From: Proteobacteria bacterium UBA4656
GTDB lineage: Bacteria; Pseudomonadota; Gammaproteobacteria; Xanthomonadales; Ahniellaceae
NCBI GenBank assembly: GCA_002405525.1
Contig: DHLY01000009.1
Span: 1,386-31,965 of the forward strand
Length of the DNA stretch: 30,580 bases
Direction: 5' to 3'
Shown: in pieces, positions 8,671-21,262 of the stretch
Position numbering within the stretch: position 1 is the first letter of the stretch
Layout: the number at the start of each line of letters is the position of its first letter
Notes under the pieces: generated by a model
Databases searched by the model: none
Seen by the model: the letters and a program-made list of their open reading frames with translations, nothing else
Told to the model about the DNA's origin: nothing
Program-made: the position numbers and the translations under genes

Positions 8671-10521
8671 ATGAACCGCCACGCTGACCGTGTCAGTCGG
8701 ATCGCCGCCGCCATCGCATTGGCGTCGTGCGCATCGGCGCACGCCGAGTCCTTCGTGTACGAAGGCCGCCTCGATGACGGCGGTGCCCCGGCCAACGGCC
8801 GCTACGACCTGCGGCTGTCGCCGTTCGCCGATGCGAAATCGGGGGCCGCGCTGGCCGCTCCGATCGTGTTCGAGGACGTGCCGGTGGTCGATGGCCGGTT
8901 CCGCATCGACTTCGAGCTGCCGCTGGCGACCGTGGGCGCCGCATGGATCGAGGTCGCTGTTCGCGATGGCAGCGCCGTGGGTGCCTTCTCCACGATTCCC
9001 GGCCGCAGCGAAGCCGTAGCCGCGAAAGCGATCGGCGCCTGCTGGAGCAGCACCGGCGACAGCGCGACCAATCCGGCGGTGAACTTCCTCGGCACCACCG
9101 ACGCGCAGCCGTTGGTGCTCAGGGTGCAGAACCAGCAGGTGGTGCGGTACGAGCCGAGCGCAGCGCTGTTCAACGGCGCGCCGGCGACGGCGAATGTCAT
9201 CGCCGGCGCAGCGTTGAACGGCATCTTTGCCGGTGTGCGCGGTGCGGTGATCGCTGGCGGCGGCCTGCCTGCCGACAGCGACCCGAACCTGTTCGATGAG
9301 GCGCCGAACCAGGTGAACGACGACTTCGGGACCGTCGGCGGTGGGTACGCGAACGTCGCCGGCGACCAGTTGATCAACACGCTCTCCTCGCATAGCGCCA
9401 CCGTGTCGGGTGGCGCGCGCAACAGCGCGGTCGGGGTGTACGCCAGCGTCGGCGGTGGCAACTTCAACCGGACGACTGGGGAAGCCGCCACCGTCGCAGG
9501 CGGTGAAGGCAACGTTGCGACCTCGGGTGCGGCGGTCGGCGGTGGTACCTCCAACACGGCCTCGGGCGGTCTCGCGACGATCGGCGGAGGGCGGGTGAAC
9601 ACTGCGACAGGGCAGAACGCAACGATCGGCGGAGGCTCGGACAATAGCGCGACTGCCTTAAACAGCACCGTCGCGGGTGGCTTTTTCAACGTCGCCAGCG
9701 GCCAAGGGTCGGCGATCGGGGGCGGCGAGAGAAATGCGGCTTCCGGGCGGGAGTCGACCGTCGGCGGGGGCCGTAGCAATACGGCTGCAGGCCAACGATC
9801 GACCGCTTCGGGCGGCAGTGGTAACTGCGCTGGGGGCGAATACTCCTGGGTCGGCGGCGACAATTCATTCGTTCGCACCGCACTGGGCCAGTCGTTTCCT
9901 GCGAATTCCCCATGCAATGTGGTTGCAAACTCCGGCGATCTCAACGGCGACGAAGGCACCTTCGTCTGGAACGGCGGCGGTGGATCCTTTTTCGCCTCGA
10001 CCGGCCCGCGGCAGTTCCTGGTCAATGCCATCGGCGGGGCTGCCTTCAACTCGACCGATCCCGCCGGCAACGCGCTGCGCGTGGCAGGCACGCTGCGCGT
10101 CGACACGCTCGGTACCAGCGCCAGCACCACGCTGTGCCGCAATGCCAGCAACCAGATCAGTGGTTGCAGTTCGAGTGCGCGCTACAAGGAACACATCACC
10201 GACCTCGAACTGGGTCTTGCCGTGGTCGAACGCCTTCGCCCCGTGGCCTACGACTGGAAGGAAACCCACGAGGCCGACGTCGGTTTCGTCGCCGAGGAAA
10301 TCGCGGCGATCGATCCGCGGCTGGTGACGCGCAACGCGGCGGGCGAGATCGAAGGCGTGAAGTACGAGCGGCTGACGGCGGTGCTGGCCGCGGCGTTGCA
10401 GGAGTCGAACGCGCGCTTCGCGCTCGAACTCGACAGCTTGCGGGCCGAGGCGGCTCGCCGCGAAGCGCGACTCGACGAGCGCTTGCGGGCGCTCGAAGCC
10501 ACCGCACGGCCCGTGCGCTGA
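8671..10521 (+). CDS. Secreted S74 tail-fibre-domain protein, copy 3
   Basis: A 616-residue paralogue. It follows copy 2 by 15 bp, with GGAG at 8661–8664 six bases before the ATG. The signal peptide (MNRHADRVSRIAAAIALAS, cleaved near AHA) resembles that of copy 4 rather than copies 1 and 2. The N-module is nearly identical to its sisters. The shaft (about residues 243–395) has ten repeats, one of them short by about two residues (VATSGAAVGGG). The cap contains NCAGGEYSWVGG, a second cysteine (NSPCNVV) and SGDLNGDEGTFVW. The S74 dyad is Ser501 and Lys506. The C-terminal helix starts with LQESNAR, shared with copy 2 only. Expected location is outside the inner membrane; whether it stays on the cell is not visible. 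Confidence 0.85.
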   Translation: MNRHADRVSRIAAAIALASCASAHAESFVYEGRLDDGGAPANGRYDLRLSPFADAKSGAALAAPIVFEDVPVVDGRFRIDFELPLATVGAAWIEVAVRDGSAVGAFSTIPGRSEAVAAKAIGACWSSTGDSATNPAVNFLGTTDAQPLVLRVQNQQVVRYEPSAALFNGAPATANVIAGAALNGIFAGVRGAVIAGGGLPADSDPNLFDEAPNQVNDDFGTVGGGYANVAGDQLINTLSSHSATVSGGARNSAVGVYASVGGGNFNRTTGEAATVAGGEGNVATSGAAVGGGTSNTASGGLATIGGGRVNTATGQNATIGGGSDNSATALNSTVAGGFFNVASGQGSAIGGGERNAASGRESTVGGGRSNTAAGQRSTASGGSGNCAGGEYSWVGGDNSFVRTALGQSFPANSPCNVVANSGDLNGDEGTFVWNGGGGSFFASTGPRQFLVNAIGGAAFNSTDPAGNALRVAGTLRVDTLGTSASTTLCRNASNQISGCSSSARYKEHITDLELGLAVVERLRPVAYDWKETHEADVGFVAEEIAAIDPRLVTRNAAGEIEGVKYERLTAVLAAALQESNARFALELDSLRAEAARREARLDERLRALEATARPVR

Positions 10522-10537
10522 CGCCCTGGAGACCGAA

Positions 10538-12448
10538 ATGAACCTTCCTCGACACCGCTTGAACCGGATCGCGGCTGCCGGCGTCCTGCTTGCGTGCGCG
10601 CCGGTGCATGCCACCGGCTTCGTCTACGAAGGCCGCCTCGACGACGGCGGTGCGCCCGCCAACGGCCGCTACGACCTGCGGCTGTCGCCGTTCGCCGATG
10701 CGAAGTCGGGTGCCGCGCTGGCCGCACCCATCGTGTTCGAGGACGTGCCGGTGGTCGACGGCCGCTTCCGCATCGACTTCGACCTGCCGCTGGCGAGCGT
10801 GGGCGCGGCCTGGATCGAGGTCGGGGTACGCGATGGCAGCGCCGTGGGGGCCTTCTCCACGATTCCGGGCCGCAGCGAGGCCGCCGCGGCGAAGGCGATC
10901 GGCGCCTGCTGGAGCAGCACCGGCGACAGCGCGACCAATCCGGCGGTGAACTTCCTCGGCACCACCGACGCGCAGCCGCTGGTGCTGCGGGTGCAGAACC
11001 AGCCGGTGGTGCGGTATGAACCGAGCGCGTTCCTGTTCGGTGGGCAGCCGGCGACGGCGAATGTGATCGCCGGCGCGGCGTCGAATGGCCTCTTTGCCGG
11101 TGTGCGCGGTGCGGTCATCGCCGGTGGTGGCATGCCGGCCGACAGCGATCCGAGTCTGTTCGGTGAAGCACCGAATCGCGTCAACGACGACTTCGGTACG
11201 GTCGGTGGCGGCTACGCCAACCTCGCCGGCGATCAACTCATCGATGTTCTTTCGGCGTTCTCGGCGACGGTCGGCGGTGGAAACCGCAACAACGCCGGTG
11301 GCGCCGTAGCGACCGTTGGTGGCGGCGAGGTCAATCACGCGATCGGCGTCGCCTCGACCATCGCGGGCGGCTCGTCGAACACCGCCACGGGCGCTTCCGC
11401 GACGATCGCAGGTGGCGGAGATCACACGGCATCCGGGCCGTGGTCGACCGTGGGCGGCGGGTCCGAGAACGTGGCCAGCGGGCAGAATGCGACGATCGCC
11501 GGCGGGCGGTCGAACGTCGCCTCGGCCTTCTACGCCACGGTGGGCGGCGGCCTCGACAACGAGGCGACCGACACGCAGGCGACGGTGTCCGGTGGCCGCA
11601 GCAATCTCGCCGCGGATATCGGCGCAACGGTTTCCGGCGGATCGCAGAACCGCGCGCTCGTCTCCAACGCGACCATTGTCGGTGGCGGCGCCAACGAGGC
11701 CGCCAACCCCGGCGCCACCGTGGCCGGCGGTTCGAACAACTGTGCCGGTGGCCAGGTCTCCTGGGTGGCAGGCCTCGAAGCGAAGGCGCGACCGGGAACC
11801 GGGATCGCGTTTCCGGTCGGCTCGGGATGTGCCGGAGTGCCCGTGTCCGGCGATGCGAACGGCGACGAGGGGACTTTCGTGTGGAGCGGTGGCACGACGA
11901 GCTTCGTCTCCACCGGCCCGCGCCAATTCCTGATCAACTCGCCGAACGGCGTGGCGATCAACGTCAACGATCCCGCCGGCAGCACGCTGCGCGTGGCCGG
12001 CACGTTGCGCGTCGACACGCTCGGCACCAGCGCCAGCACCACGCTGTGCCGCAATGCCAGCAACCAGATCAGCACCTGCAGTTCGAGTGCACGCTACAAG
12101 GAACACATCACCGATCTCGACCTGGGTCTCGCCGTGGTCGAACGCCTGCGCCCGGTGGCCTACGACTGGAAAGAAACCCGCGAGGCCGACGTCGGTTTCG
12201 TGGCCGAGGAAATCGCGGCGATCGATCCGCGGCTGGTGACGCGCAATGCGGCCGGCGAGATCGAGGGCGTGAAGTACGAGCGGCTGACGGCGGTGCTGGC
12301 CGGCGCGGTGCAGGAGCTCACCCGTACGCTGGCGGCGCGCGAGGTGGACGATCGGGCGCTGCGCGAGCGCCAGGACCGGCTGGAGGCGCGGCTCGACGCA
12401 CTGCTCGGTGCGCCGAGCGGCGGCGACGCGTCGGCGGCCGCGCGCTGA
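10538..12448 (+). CDS. Secreted S74 tail-fibre-domain protein, copy 4
   Basis: A 636-residue paralogue closing the array, 16 bp after copy 3 with GGAG at 10528–10531. Signal peptide: MNLPRHRLNRIAAAGVLLA, ending VHA. The shaft (about residues 243–410) has 11 regular repeats. The cap has NCAGGQVSWVAG, a second cysteine (GSGCAG) and SGDANGDEGTFVW. The S74 dyad is Ser516 and Lys521. Its segment SAFLFGGQPATANVIAG and the stretch SPNGVAINVNDPAGSTLRV match copy 1 rather than the adjacent copy 3, although its signal peptide matches copy 3; this is a mosaic pattern. The C-terminal helix (AREVDDRALRERQDRLEARL) is its own. The stop codon lies inside an inverted repeat shared with the convergent GNAT gene. 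Confidence 0.85.
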   Translation: MNLPRHRLNRIAAAGVLLACAPVHATGFVYEGRLDDGGAPANGRYDLRLSPFADAKSGAALAAPIVFEDVPVVDGRFRIDFDLPLASVGAAWIEVGVRDGSAVGAFSTIPGRSEAAAAKAIGACWSSTGDSATNPAVNFLGTTDAQPLVLRVQNQPVVRYEPSAFLFGGQPATANVIAGAASNGLFAGVRGAVIAGGGMPADSDPSLFGEAPNRVNDDFGTVGGGYANLAGDQLIDVLSAFSATVGGGNRNNAGGAVATVGGGEVNHAIGVASTIAGGSSNTATGASATIAGGGDHTASGPWSTVGGGSENVASGQNATIAGGRSNVASAFYATVGGGLDNEATDTQATVSGGRSNLAADIGATVSGGSQNRALVSNATIVGGGANEAANPGATVAGGSNNCAGGQVSWVAGLEAKARPGTGIAFPVGSGCAGVPVSGDANGDEGTFVWSGGTTSFVSTGPRQFLINSPNGVAINVNDPAGSTLRVAGTLRVDTLGTSASTTLCRNASNQISTCSSSARYKEHITDLDLGLAVVERLRPVAYDWKETREADVGFVAEEIAAIDPRLVTRNAAGEIEGVKYERLTAVLAGAVQELTRTLAAREVDDRALRERQDRLEARLDALLGAPSGGDASAAAR

Positions 12449-12468
12449 GCGCGCCGCCGGCGGCTCAG
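12445..12468. terminator. Hairpin spanning both stop codons of convergent genes
   Basis: CTGAGC at 12445–12450 is the inverted repeat of GCTCAG at 12463–12468, with a GC-rich centre that can extend the stem past a one-base bulge. The left arm contains the TGA of fibre copy 4 and the right arm contains the reverse-strand TGA of the GNAT gene. No T-run follows in either direction. It may be a compact two-way transcription stop; a TGA facing a TGA gives 3 bp of symmetry for free, and the rest is extra. Confidence 0.4.
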
Positions 12469-13419
12469 ACCGACAGTTGGCGCAGTTCCGGGTCCGGTTC
12501 GCTGCGCTCCCAGACCTGGTTGAAGTAGTTCAGCAGGCCGGCCTGCTGGCCGGGGGAGGCGGTGCGGCCGTCGCCTTCCCAGCGGCTGCCGATCGGACGC
12601 AGGAAAAAACCGCCGCTGTCGTTGAGCAGGAAGGCGGACGGGTACTGCCGGTCCTCCTCGGCCACCGGCGAGCGCAGGTGGATGTAGGTCGGCAGGCGCG
12701 CGGCGAGGTGCAGCAGGCGGTGGCCGTCGCGTACGGCGTCCTTCGGATCGTGGATCAGGATGCGCACCTCGGCGCCGCGGCCGGACAGGGCGACGCGACG
12801 CACCGCGTCGAGGAACACCTCGCGGTCGTACAGCAGGCGGTCGAGGTCGCGGGTGTAGATCCACAGCTTGTGGCGCGCCGCCGCCGCCAGTTCGTCGACG
12901 AAACGCCGGGCCTCCTCGTGGTTGGCGACCTCGACATGGCGGGCGCCTTCGGCGGTCGGCAGCGCGTCGCCCGCCCGCGGGGCGCGTTCGGGCGGCGCCA
13001 GCGCCAGCCGCATCAGCCGGTGCGGGATGCCGGCGTCCATGAACTCCGGGCCTTCGGCGACGAAGCCGGACTTCTCGTAGAACGGGATCGCATAGGTCTG
13101 CGCGTCCAGGGCTACCTCCGGCCAGTGCCGCGCGCGCGCCTGCTCGACCATGGTGCGCAGCAGGGCTTCGCCCACGCCCTTGCCGCGCCAGGGCTCGAGC
13201 ACCGCCAGTCGGCCGATCTTGCGCCGGGGCGTCAGCCTTGCGCAGCCGATCGGTTGGCCGGCGGCGTCGCGGGCGATCGCGTGCAGGCTCGCGGCGTCGA
13301 GCGCGTCCCATTCTTCCTCGGGGGGTATCCGCTGCCCGACGATGAACACCGCGGTGCGCACCTCGCGCAGCGCGGCTTCGTCGGCCGCCCAGTTCGCCAC
13401 TTCGATGCGGAAATCCTGT

Positions 13420-13427
<8 letters not shown>
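12465..13427 (-). CDS. GNAT N-acetyltransferase fused to a DUF7931 domain
   Basis: A 320-residue two-domain protein. Residues 1–155 are a GNAT acetyltransferase: IGCARLTPRRKIGRLAVLEPW is followed by the acetyl-CoA pyrophosphate loop RGKGVGEALL (residues 81–90), then ALDAQTYAIPFYEKSGFV, the usual last strand. Residues about 165–320 (HEEARRFVDELAAAARHKLWIYTRDLD, EVRILIHDPKD, SAFLLNDSGGFFLRPIGSRWEG) fit DUF7931, which in my reading resembles the phospholipase-D-like fold without clear HKD motifs. The acetyl acceptor is unknown. The gene overlaps roxA by 8 nt and ends the purB–roxA unit. Since roxA modifies a ribosomal protein, an acetylation target in translation is conceivable but not shown. 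Confidence 0.8.
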
Positions 13428-17501
<4,074 letters not shown>

Positions 17502-17530
17502 TCGGATTGGTCCGGGGCGTGGGGCGTGCG

Positions 17531-18697
17531 ATGAAGCCGTGGATCCTTCTGGCATTGCTGGCCGCCGGGCAGGCGCTGGCGCAGGGTGCCGACATTTCCG
17601 GCGCGCAGTTGCTGTCCGGCAACGCCGACGCGCGCCTGCAGTCGCTGGCGCGCGAGGCGGCGGCCGCCAACCGCAGGCTCGTGATCAGCGCGCCTGAGTA
17701 CTGGCACGAGATGATCCTCGAGCAGGTGCGCCGAGGCGGCGGCGATGCGCTGCAGGTCGAGGTCCGCGATTCTTTCGCCGAGGCGGTGATGGTTCGCTCC
17801 GAAGCGATCGCGCCGCCCGCTCCCGCGCCGCCCGCCGCCGCAGTGGCGTCAGCGCCGGCGAGCACCGCGCGTTCGCCCGCCCCGGCGCCGCGTCCGGCGT
17901 CGCCGGCACCCCGCCCGGCGCCGGCCGCCACCTCCCGCCCGGCGCCACCTTCCGCACCGGCTGTGCTGCGCCCGGTCGCGTCGGCTGCCGCGCCGGCGAT
18001 CCCGACTGCGGGCGGACAGGGTCAGCCGCCGGCGCGGACGCCCGGGGCCGTCGCAGCCATGCCCGCGATCGCGCCGGCGGCCCCGCCCGTCGCTGCGCCC
18101 GCGACCACGTCCGGCAGTGCCGCGGCCGAGACGGCAGCGATCAGGCGCCGGTTCGAGCAGGGCCTCAACGGTGGTCGACCGATCACGCGCACCCTGGGCC
18201 AGACGTTGCTGGAGCCCGGCGACGTGCTCTATGTGCGCGGCGACGTGATCGCCGTGCAGCGCCGTGACAGCCTGCGCAGCCTGTTGTTCTGGCTCGAGGG
18301 CGGAATCGAACTGCTGCGCATCGAGCTGCGCGAGACCGGTCCCGGCCGCTATCTGGTCATGGATCGGATCCGCAACGTCGACAACCCGCGCCTGCGCGCG
18401 GTCCGATCGGACCAGCCCGTGCCCTTCGTCGCGGCCGATCCGTCGCGCCACGCCGGCGAGCGCGCGGAGCTGGAGCGTCGCTACAACGGCGGCAACGCCA
18501 TCGCGGGCGCTCTCGGCCCGGCCGATCTGTCCGCGCGCGACGTCCTGTACGTCGGCGACTACCTCGCGGTGGTGGTGCGGGTCAACGGGCTCGAGCTGGA
18601 GCGCTACTTCCTGGTCGGCCAGGTCGACCTCGGGCGCGGCGAACTGCGGCGCGACGGCATCAACCGTTACCGGGTGCTCAGCGACTTCCGGCGCTGA
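17531..18697 (+). CDS. Exported Pro/Ala-rich protein with duplicated C-terminal domain
   Basis: A 388-residue protein I do not recognise by name. Residues 1–20 are a signal peptide (MKPWILLALLAAGQALAQG). Residues 25–95 form a small domain (LQSLAREAAAANRRLVISA, PEYWHEMILEQVRR, VEVRDSFAEAVMVR) that looks like an OmpA-type or spore-cortex-like alpha/beta unit. Residues about 97–200 are a Pro/Ala linker. The rest has two related halves: RRFEQGLNGGRPITRTLG with GDVLYVRGDVIAV, and RRYNGGNAIAGALG with RDVLYVGDYLAVVV. It is probably periplasmic or envelope-attached. It lies 29 bp after fumC and is read in the same direction, but nothing links their functions. Its stop sits in a hairpin with the pyrB stop. 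Confidence 0.75.
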   Translation: MKPWILLALLAAGQALAQGADISGAQLLSGNADARLQSLAREAAAANRRLVISAPEYWHEMILEQVRRGGGDALQVEVRDSFAEAVMVRSEAIAPPAPAPPAAAVASAPASTARSPAPAPRPASPAPRPAPAATSRPAPPSAPAVLRPVASAAAPAIPTAGGQGQPPARTPGAVAAMPAIAPAAPPVAAPATTSGSAAAETAAIRRRFEQGLNGGRPITRTLGQTLLEPGDVLYVRGDVIAVQRRDSLRSLLFWLEGGIELLRIELRETGPGRYLVMDRIRNVDNPRLRAVRSDQPVPFVAADPSRHAGERAELERRYNGGNAIAGALGPADLSARDVLYVGDYLAVVVRVNGLELERYFLVGQVDLGRGELRRDGINRYRVLSDFRR

Positions 18698-18717
18698 CCG
18701 GCGGCACGTTCGGTCAG
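18694..18717. terminator. Hairpin spanning both stop codons of convergent genes
   Basis: CTGACCG at 18694–18700 and CGGTCAG at 18711–18717 form a perfect 7-bp inverted repeat with a 10-nt loop. The left arm holds the TGA of the exported protein and the right arm the reverse-strand TGA of pyrB. As at 12445–12468, the two stops are separated by exactly 16 bp and no T-run follows. A likely compact two-way termination or 3'-end stabilising element. Confidence 0.42.
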
Positions 18718-19682
18718 GGTGGCAGCGCGCCGGCCAGGCGGGCCATCACCGCCATCCGCACGACCAGACCGTTGCTGACCTGCTCGAGGATCACCGACTG
18801 CCGTCCGTCGGCGATGTCGGAGGCGATCTCCACGCCGCGATTCATCGGTCCCGGATGCATCACGATCGCGTCCGGCCGGGCCAGCGAGAGGCGCCGAGCG
18901 TCGAGGCCGTAGTCGCGGAAATAGGCCGCCTCGCTGGGCACCAGCGCCTCGCGCATGCGTTCCTTTTGCAGGCGCAGCATCATGATCACGTCGGCGCCCG
19001 GCAGCGCCTCGTCGAAGTCGTCGAAAGCGCGCACCCCGGGGTCGAGGTCGGCCGGCAGCAGGGCGCGCGGCCCGCAGACCCGCAGGTCGCCGACCCCGAG
19101 GGTGCGCAGCGCGTGCAGGTTGGAGCGCGCGACCCGCGAATGCAGGATGTCGCCGACCAGCAGCACGGCCAGACGTGGAAAGTCCGCTCCCTTGCGGCGG
19201 CGGATGGTGTACGCGTCGAGCAGTCCCTGCGTCGGGTGGGCGTTGTCGCCGTCGCCGGCGTTGATGATCGACACCCCGTCGCGGACGTGGTGCGCGAGGT
19301 AGTCCGGCGTGCCGTTCTCCTTGTGCCGCACCACGAACAGGTCGCAGTGCATCGCCTCCAGGGTGCGCAGGGTGTCGAGCACGCTCTCGCCCTTGGTGGT
19401 CGACGACGTGGCGACGTCGAAGTTGACCACGTCGGCTGACAGCCGCGAGGCAGCCAGCTCGAACGAGGTGCGGGTGCGGGTGGACGGCTCGAAGAAAAGG
19501 TTGACCACCGTGCGACCGCGCAGCACCGGCAGTTTCTTCACCTTGCCGCCAGTGGCGGCGGCGATCGCGGCGGCGGTGTCGAGAAGGTCGACCAGAACCG
19601 CGCGCGGCAGGCCGTCGAGCGTGAGCAGGTGACGCAGCCGGCCGTCGGCCGTGAGCTGCAGCGACGGGCCGTCAGGCGGCAT
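18714..19682 (-). CDS. pyrB: Aspartate carbamoyltransferase catalytic subunit
   Basis: PyrB condenses carbamoyl phosphate with aspartate, the first committed step of pyrimidine synthesis. The 322-residue protein has the carbamoyl-phosphate site FFEPSTRTR at residues 63–71, then [45 protein letters not shown] and [12 protein letters not shown], all standard. In Pseudomonas the equivalent gene is followed by an inactive dihydroorotase pyrC' that holds the enzyme together; here no pyrC follows and an opposite-strand gene occupies that place. No pyrI regulatory subunit is nearby either. It overlaps pyrR by 11 nt, so the two are coupled. Confidence 0.97.
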   Translation of the reverse strand: MPPDGPSLQLTADGRLRHLLTLDGLPRAVLVDLLDTAAAIAAATGGKVKKLPVLRGRTVVNLFFEPSTRTRTSFELAASRLSADVVNFDVATSSTTKGESVLDTLRTLEAMHCDLFVVRHKENGTPDYLAHHVRDGVSIINAGDGDNAHPTQGLLDAYTIRRRKGADFPRLAVLLVGDILHSRVARSNLHALRTLGVGDLRVCGPRALLPADLDPGVRAFDDFDEALPGADVIMMLRLQKERMREALVPSEAAYFRDYGLDARRLSLARPDAIVMHPGPMNRGVEIASDIADGRQSVILEQVSNGLVVRMAVMARLAGALPP

Positions 19683-20184
19683 CGACCACCTCCAGGCGCA
19701 GCGGTTCAGGGCCCCGCAGCTTGACCATGCGCCGCGGCGGCAGGTCGATCCGCGCGCCGAGGGCGCTGGGCTCCACCGGCAGTTCGCGGCCCTCGCGGGC
19801 GACCAGCACCGCCAGCGCCACCGACGCCGGCCGGCCCCAGTCGAAGATCTCGTTCAGCGCCGCGCGCACCGTGCGCCCGGTCCACAACACGTCGTCCACC
19901 AGCACTAGGTGACGGCCCTCGAGGTCCCACGGGAGGTGCGAGGGGCGCACCGCGGGATTGAGTCCGGCGCGGCCGAGGTCGTCGCGATGGAAGCTGATGT
20001 CGAGCGTGCCGACCGGGGCGCCGGCGCCGACTGCGGCGTGCAGACGGTGCGCCAGCCACACGCCTCCGGTCTGGATGCCGAGCAGGCGCGGATCGTCGAT
20101 CCCGCGGCCATCCAGGTAGCAGCGCAGGTCGGCGGCCAGTCGCGCCACCAGGGTCTCGACGTCGGGCAGGTCGATCGTGATCAC
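19672..20184 (-). CDS. pyrR: PyrR bifunctional regulator / uracil phosphoribosyltransferase
   Basis: A 170-residue type I phosphoribosyltransferase of the PyrR family. The PRPP-binding loop is [10 protein letters not shown] at residues 96–105, with [13 protein letters not shown] and [10 protein letters not shown] ahead of it and [15 protein letters not shown] at the end, the family's typical order. In Gram-positives PyrR binds pyr mRNA; in gammaproteobacteria its regulatory role is less clear and it may act mainly on uracil. I start it at GTG (MITIDLPDV), whose GTGA overlaps the ruvX stop; a longer frame upstream has no PyrR similarity. It sits directly before pyrB, which fits a role in pyrimidine control. 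Confidence 0.92.
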   Translation of the reverse strand: MITIDLPDVETLVARLAADLRCYLDGRGIDDPRLLGIQTGGVWLAHRLHAAVGAGAPVGTLDISFHRDDLGRAGLNPAVRPSHLPWDLEGRHLVLVDDVLWTGRTVRAALNEIFDWGRPASVALAVLVAREGRELPVEPSALGARIDLPPRRMVKLRGPEPLRLEVVDAA

Positions 20185-20657
20185 GGGGCGGCTCCGGGTG
20201 CGGCGGGGGGCGGGACGGTGGCGGCGAGGAAGTTCTCCACGATCACCTGCGCCGCAATCGAGTCCAGCTGGCCCGCGTCGCGCTGCCGACGCTGGCCCGC
20301 AGCGCGCATCGCGGCAAAACGGCGCGACGCTTCGATCGAGGTCATGCGTTCGTCCTGCAGATGGACTGTGAGCCCGCTGCGCTCGCCCAGCTCGCTCGCG
20401 AAGCGTCGCGCCAGCAGCGCCGTGCCCTGCTCGCCGCCGTCGAGGGCCAGCGGAAGGCCGACCACCAGCGCCGCCGGTCGCCATTCGCGCAGGGCCTGGT
20501 CGATCCGCGGCCAGTCGGGACCGGCGGTGTGCTGCGCCACCACCGGCAGGGCCATCGCGGTGCCGGTGATCCGCTGCCCGAAGGCCATGCCGATGCGCCG
20601 GGTGCCGAAGTCGAAGCCGAGCACGCTGGCCGGCGCCGATGCGACCGGCTCAGGCAT
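20181..20657 (-). CDS. ruvX: YqgF/RuvX family putative Holliday junction resolvase
   Basis: A 158-residue RNase-H-fold nuclease (YqgF/RuvX), involved in 16S rRNA 5'-end maturation and proposed to resolve DNA junctions. Seen: GFDFGTRRIGMAFG with the first catalytic Asp16, VVGLPLALDGGEQG, LQDERMTSIEA with the second acidic site, and DSIAAQVIVENFL with the third. Length is in the normal range (about 135–160), with a small Pro/Ala tail. It overlaps yqgE by 8 nt and pyrR by GTGA, in the order yqgE–ruvX–pyrR–pyrB found in Pseudomonas and relatives. Confidence 0.93.
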   Translation of the reverse strand: MPEPVASAPASVLGFDFGTRRIGMAFGQRITGTAMALPVVAQHTAGPDWPRIDQALREWRPAALVVGLPLALDGGEQGTALLARRFASELGERSGLTVHLQDERMTSIEASRRFAAMRAAGQRRQRDAGQLDSIAAQVIVENFLAATVPPPAAPGAAP

Positions 20658-21213
20658 GGCCGGCGTAGTCGGAAAGGCGCGAGGGATCGACGCCCACCAG
20701 GCGCGCGGCCGCCTCCCAGCGCTGGTCGGGCGGGACGTCGTAAAGCAACGCCTGGTCGGCGGGCGCGGTCAGCCACGCGTTGTCGCGCAGCTCGTGCTCC
20801 AGTTGCCCGGCGGCCCAGCCGGCGCAGCCGAGCGCGAGCAGGGAGCGCCGGGGGCCGGTCCCGGCGGCGATCGCGGCCAGCACGTCGCGCGAGGTGGTGA
20901 TCGACAGCCGCGGCGTCACGTCGAGGGTGGAATCCCATTGCCCGCCCGGATCGTGCAGCACGAAGCCGCGCTCCGGCTGCACGGGGCCGCCGGCGAATAC
21001 CGGTGCCCCGGTCACCGCCGGATCGTCGCAGCCGAGATTCATCTGGCGCAGCACGTCGCCCAGGGTCAGCGCCGCGGTGCGGTTGACCACGATGCCCATC
21101 GCGCCGTCGTCGTCGTGCTGGCAGATGTAGGTCACGGAACGCGCGAAGTTGGGGTCCTGCATCGCCGGCATTGCGATCAGGAAGTGGTCGGTGAGCCAGG
21201 TCGCTTTCGCCAT
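20650..21213 (-). CDS. yqgE: YqgE/AlgH family protein
   Basis: A 187-residue protein of the UPF0301 (YqgE/AlgH) family, of unclear biochemical role; AlgH was linked to alginate control in Pseudomonas. It shows LTDHFLIAMPAMQDPNFARSV, the family N-terminus, then CQHDDDGAMGIVVNR, VFAGGPVQPERGFVLH and LALGCAGWAAGQLEHEL, all family blocks. The start is uncertain between the ATG at 21213 (MAKATW) and one nine bases earlier (MRGMAK). A TAGAAT hexamer at 21221–21226 on this strand lies so close to the start that, if used, the transcript would be nearly leaderless. Confidence 0.92.
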   Translation of the reverse strand: MAKATWLTDHFLIAMPAMQDPNFARSVTYICQHDDDGAMGIVVNRTAALTLGDVLRQMNLGCDDPAVTGAPVFAGGPVQPERGFVLHDPGGQWDSTLDVTPRLSITTSRDVLAAIAAGTGPRRSLLALGCAGWAAGQLEHELRDNAWLTAPADQALLYDVPPDQRWEAAARLVGVDPSRLSDYAGHA

Positions 21214-21262
21214 GCCCCTCATTCTAGCGCGCGGTCCGTCTGCGGGCCGCACTCCGGCGCGG

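Larger units (their letters stand above)
4674..12310 (+). repeat. Fourfold tandem gene duplication with conserved ends and diverged shafts
   Basis: Four direct repeats with a unit of about 1.9–2.1 kb. N-modules lie at about 4674–5090, 6772–7185, 8751–9166 and 10617–11030. C-modules (S74) lie at about 5918–6310, 8085–8490, 9995–10400 and 11910–12310. A 74-nt block is identical in all four, including synonymous sites: 4951–5024, 7051–7124, 9028–9101 and 10895–10968. Between the modules the 45-nt-period shaft repeats differ in number and sequence. Such an array can recombine or be collapsed in short-read assembly. Confidence 0.9.

Noticed and set aside
7462..12106. Long minus-strand open frames (about 640 codons each) opposite fibre copies 2–4
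   Set aside because: They repeat only because the plus-strand genes are duplicated; translations are Arg/Gly/His-rich with no signal peptide, and the plus frames have clear signal peptides and S74 domains.
4594..12448. Prophage or tail-fibre cluster
   Set aside because: S74 domains recall phage, but there are signal peptides, no structural, packaging, lysis or integrase genes, and no attachment-site repeats nearby.
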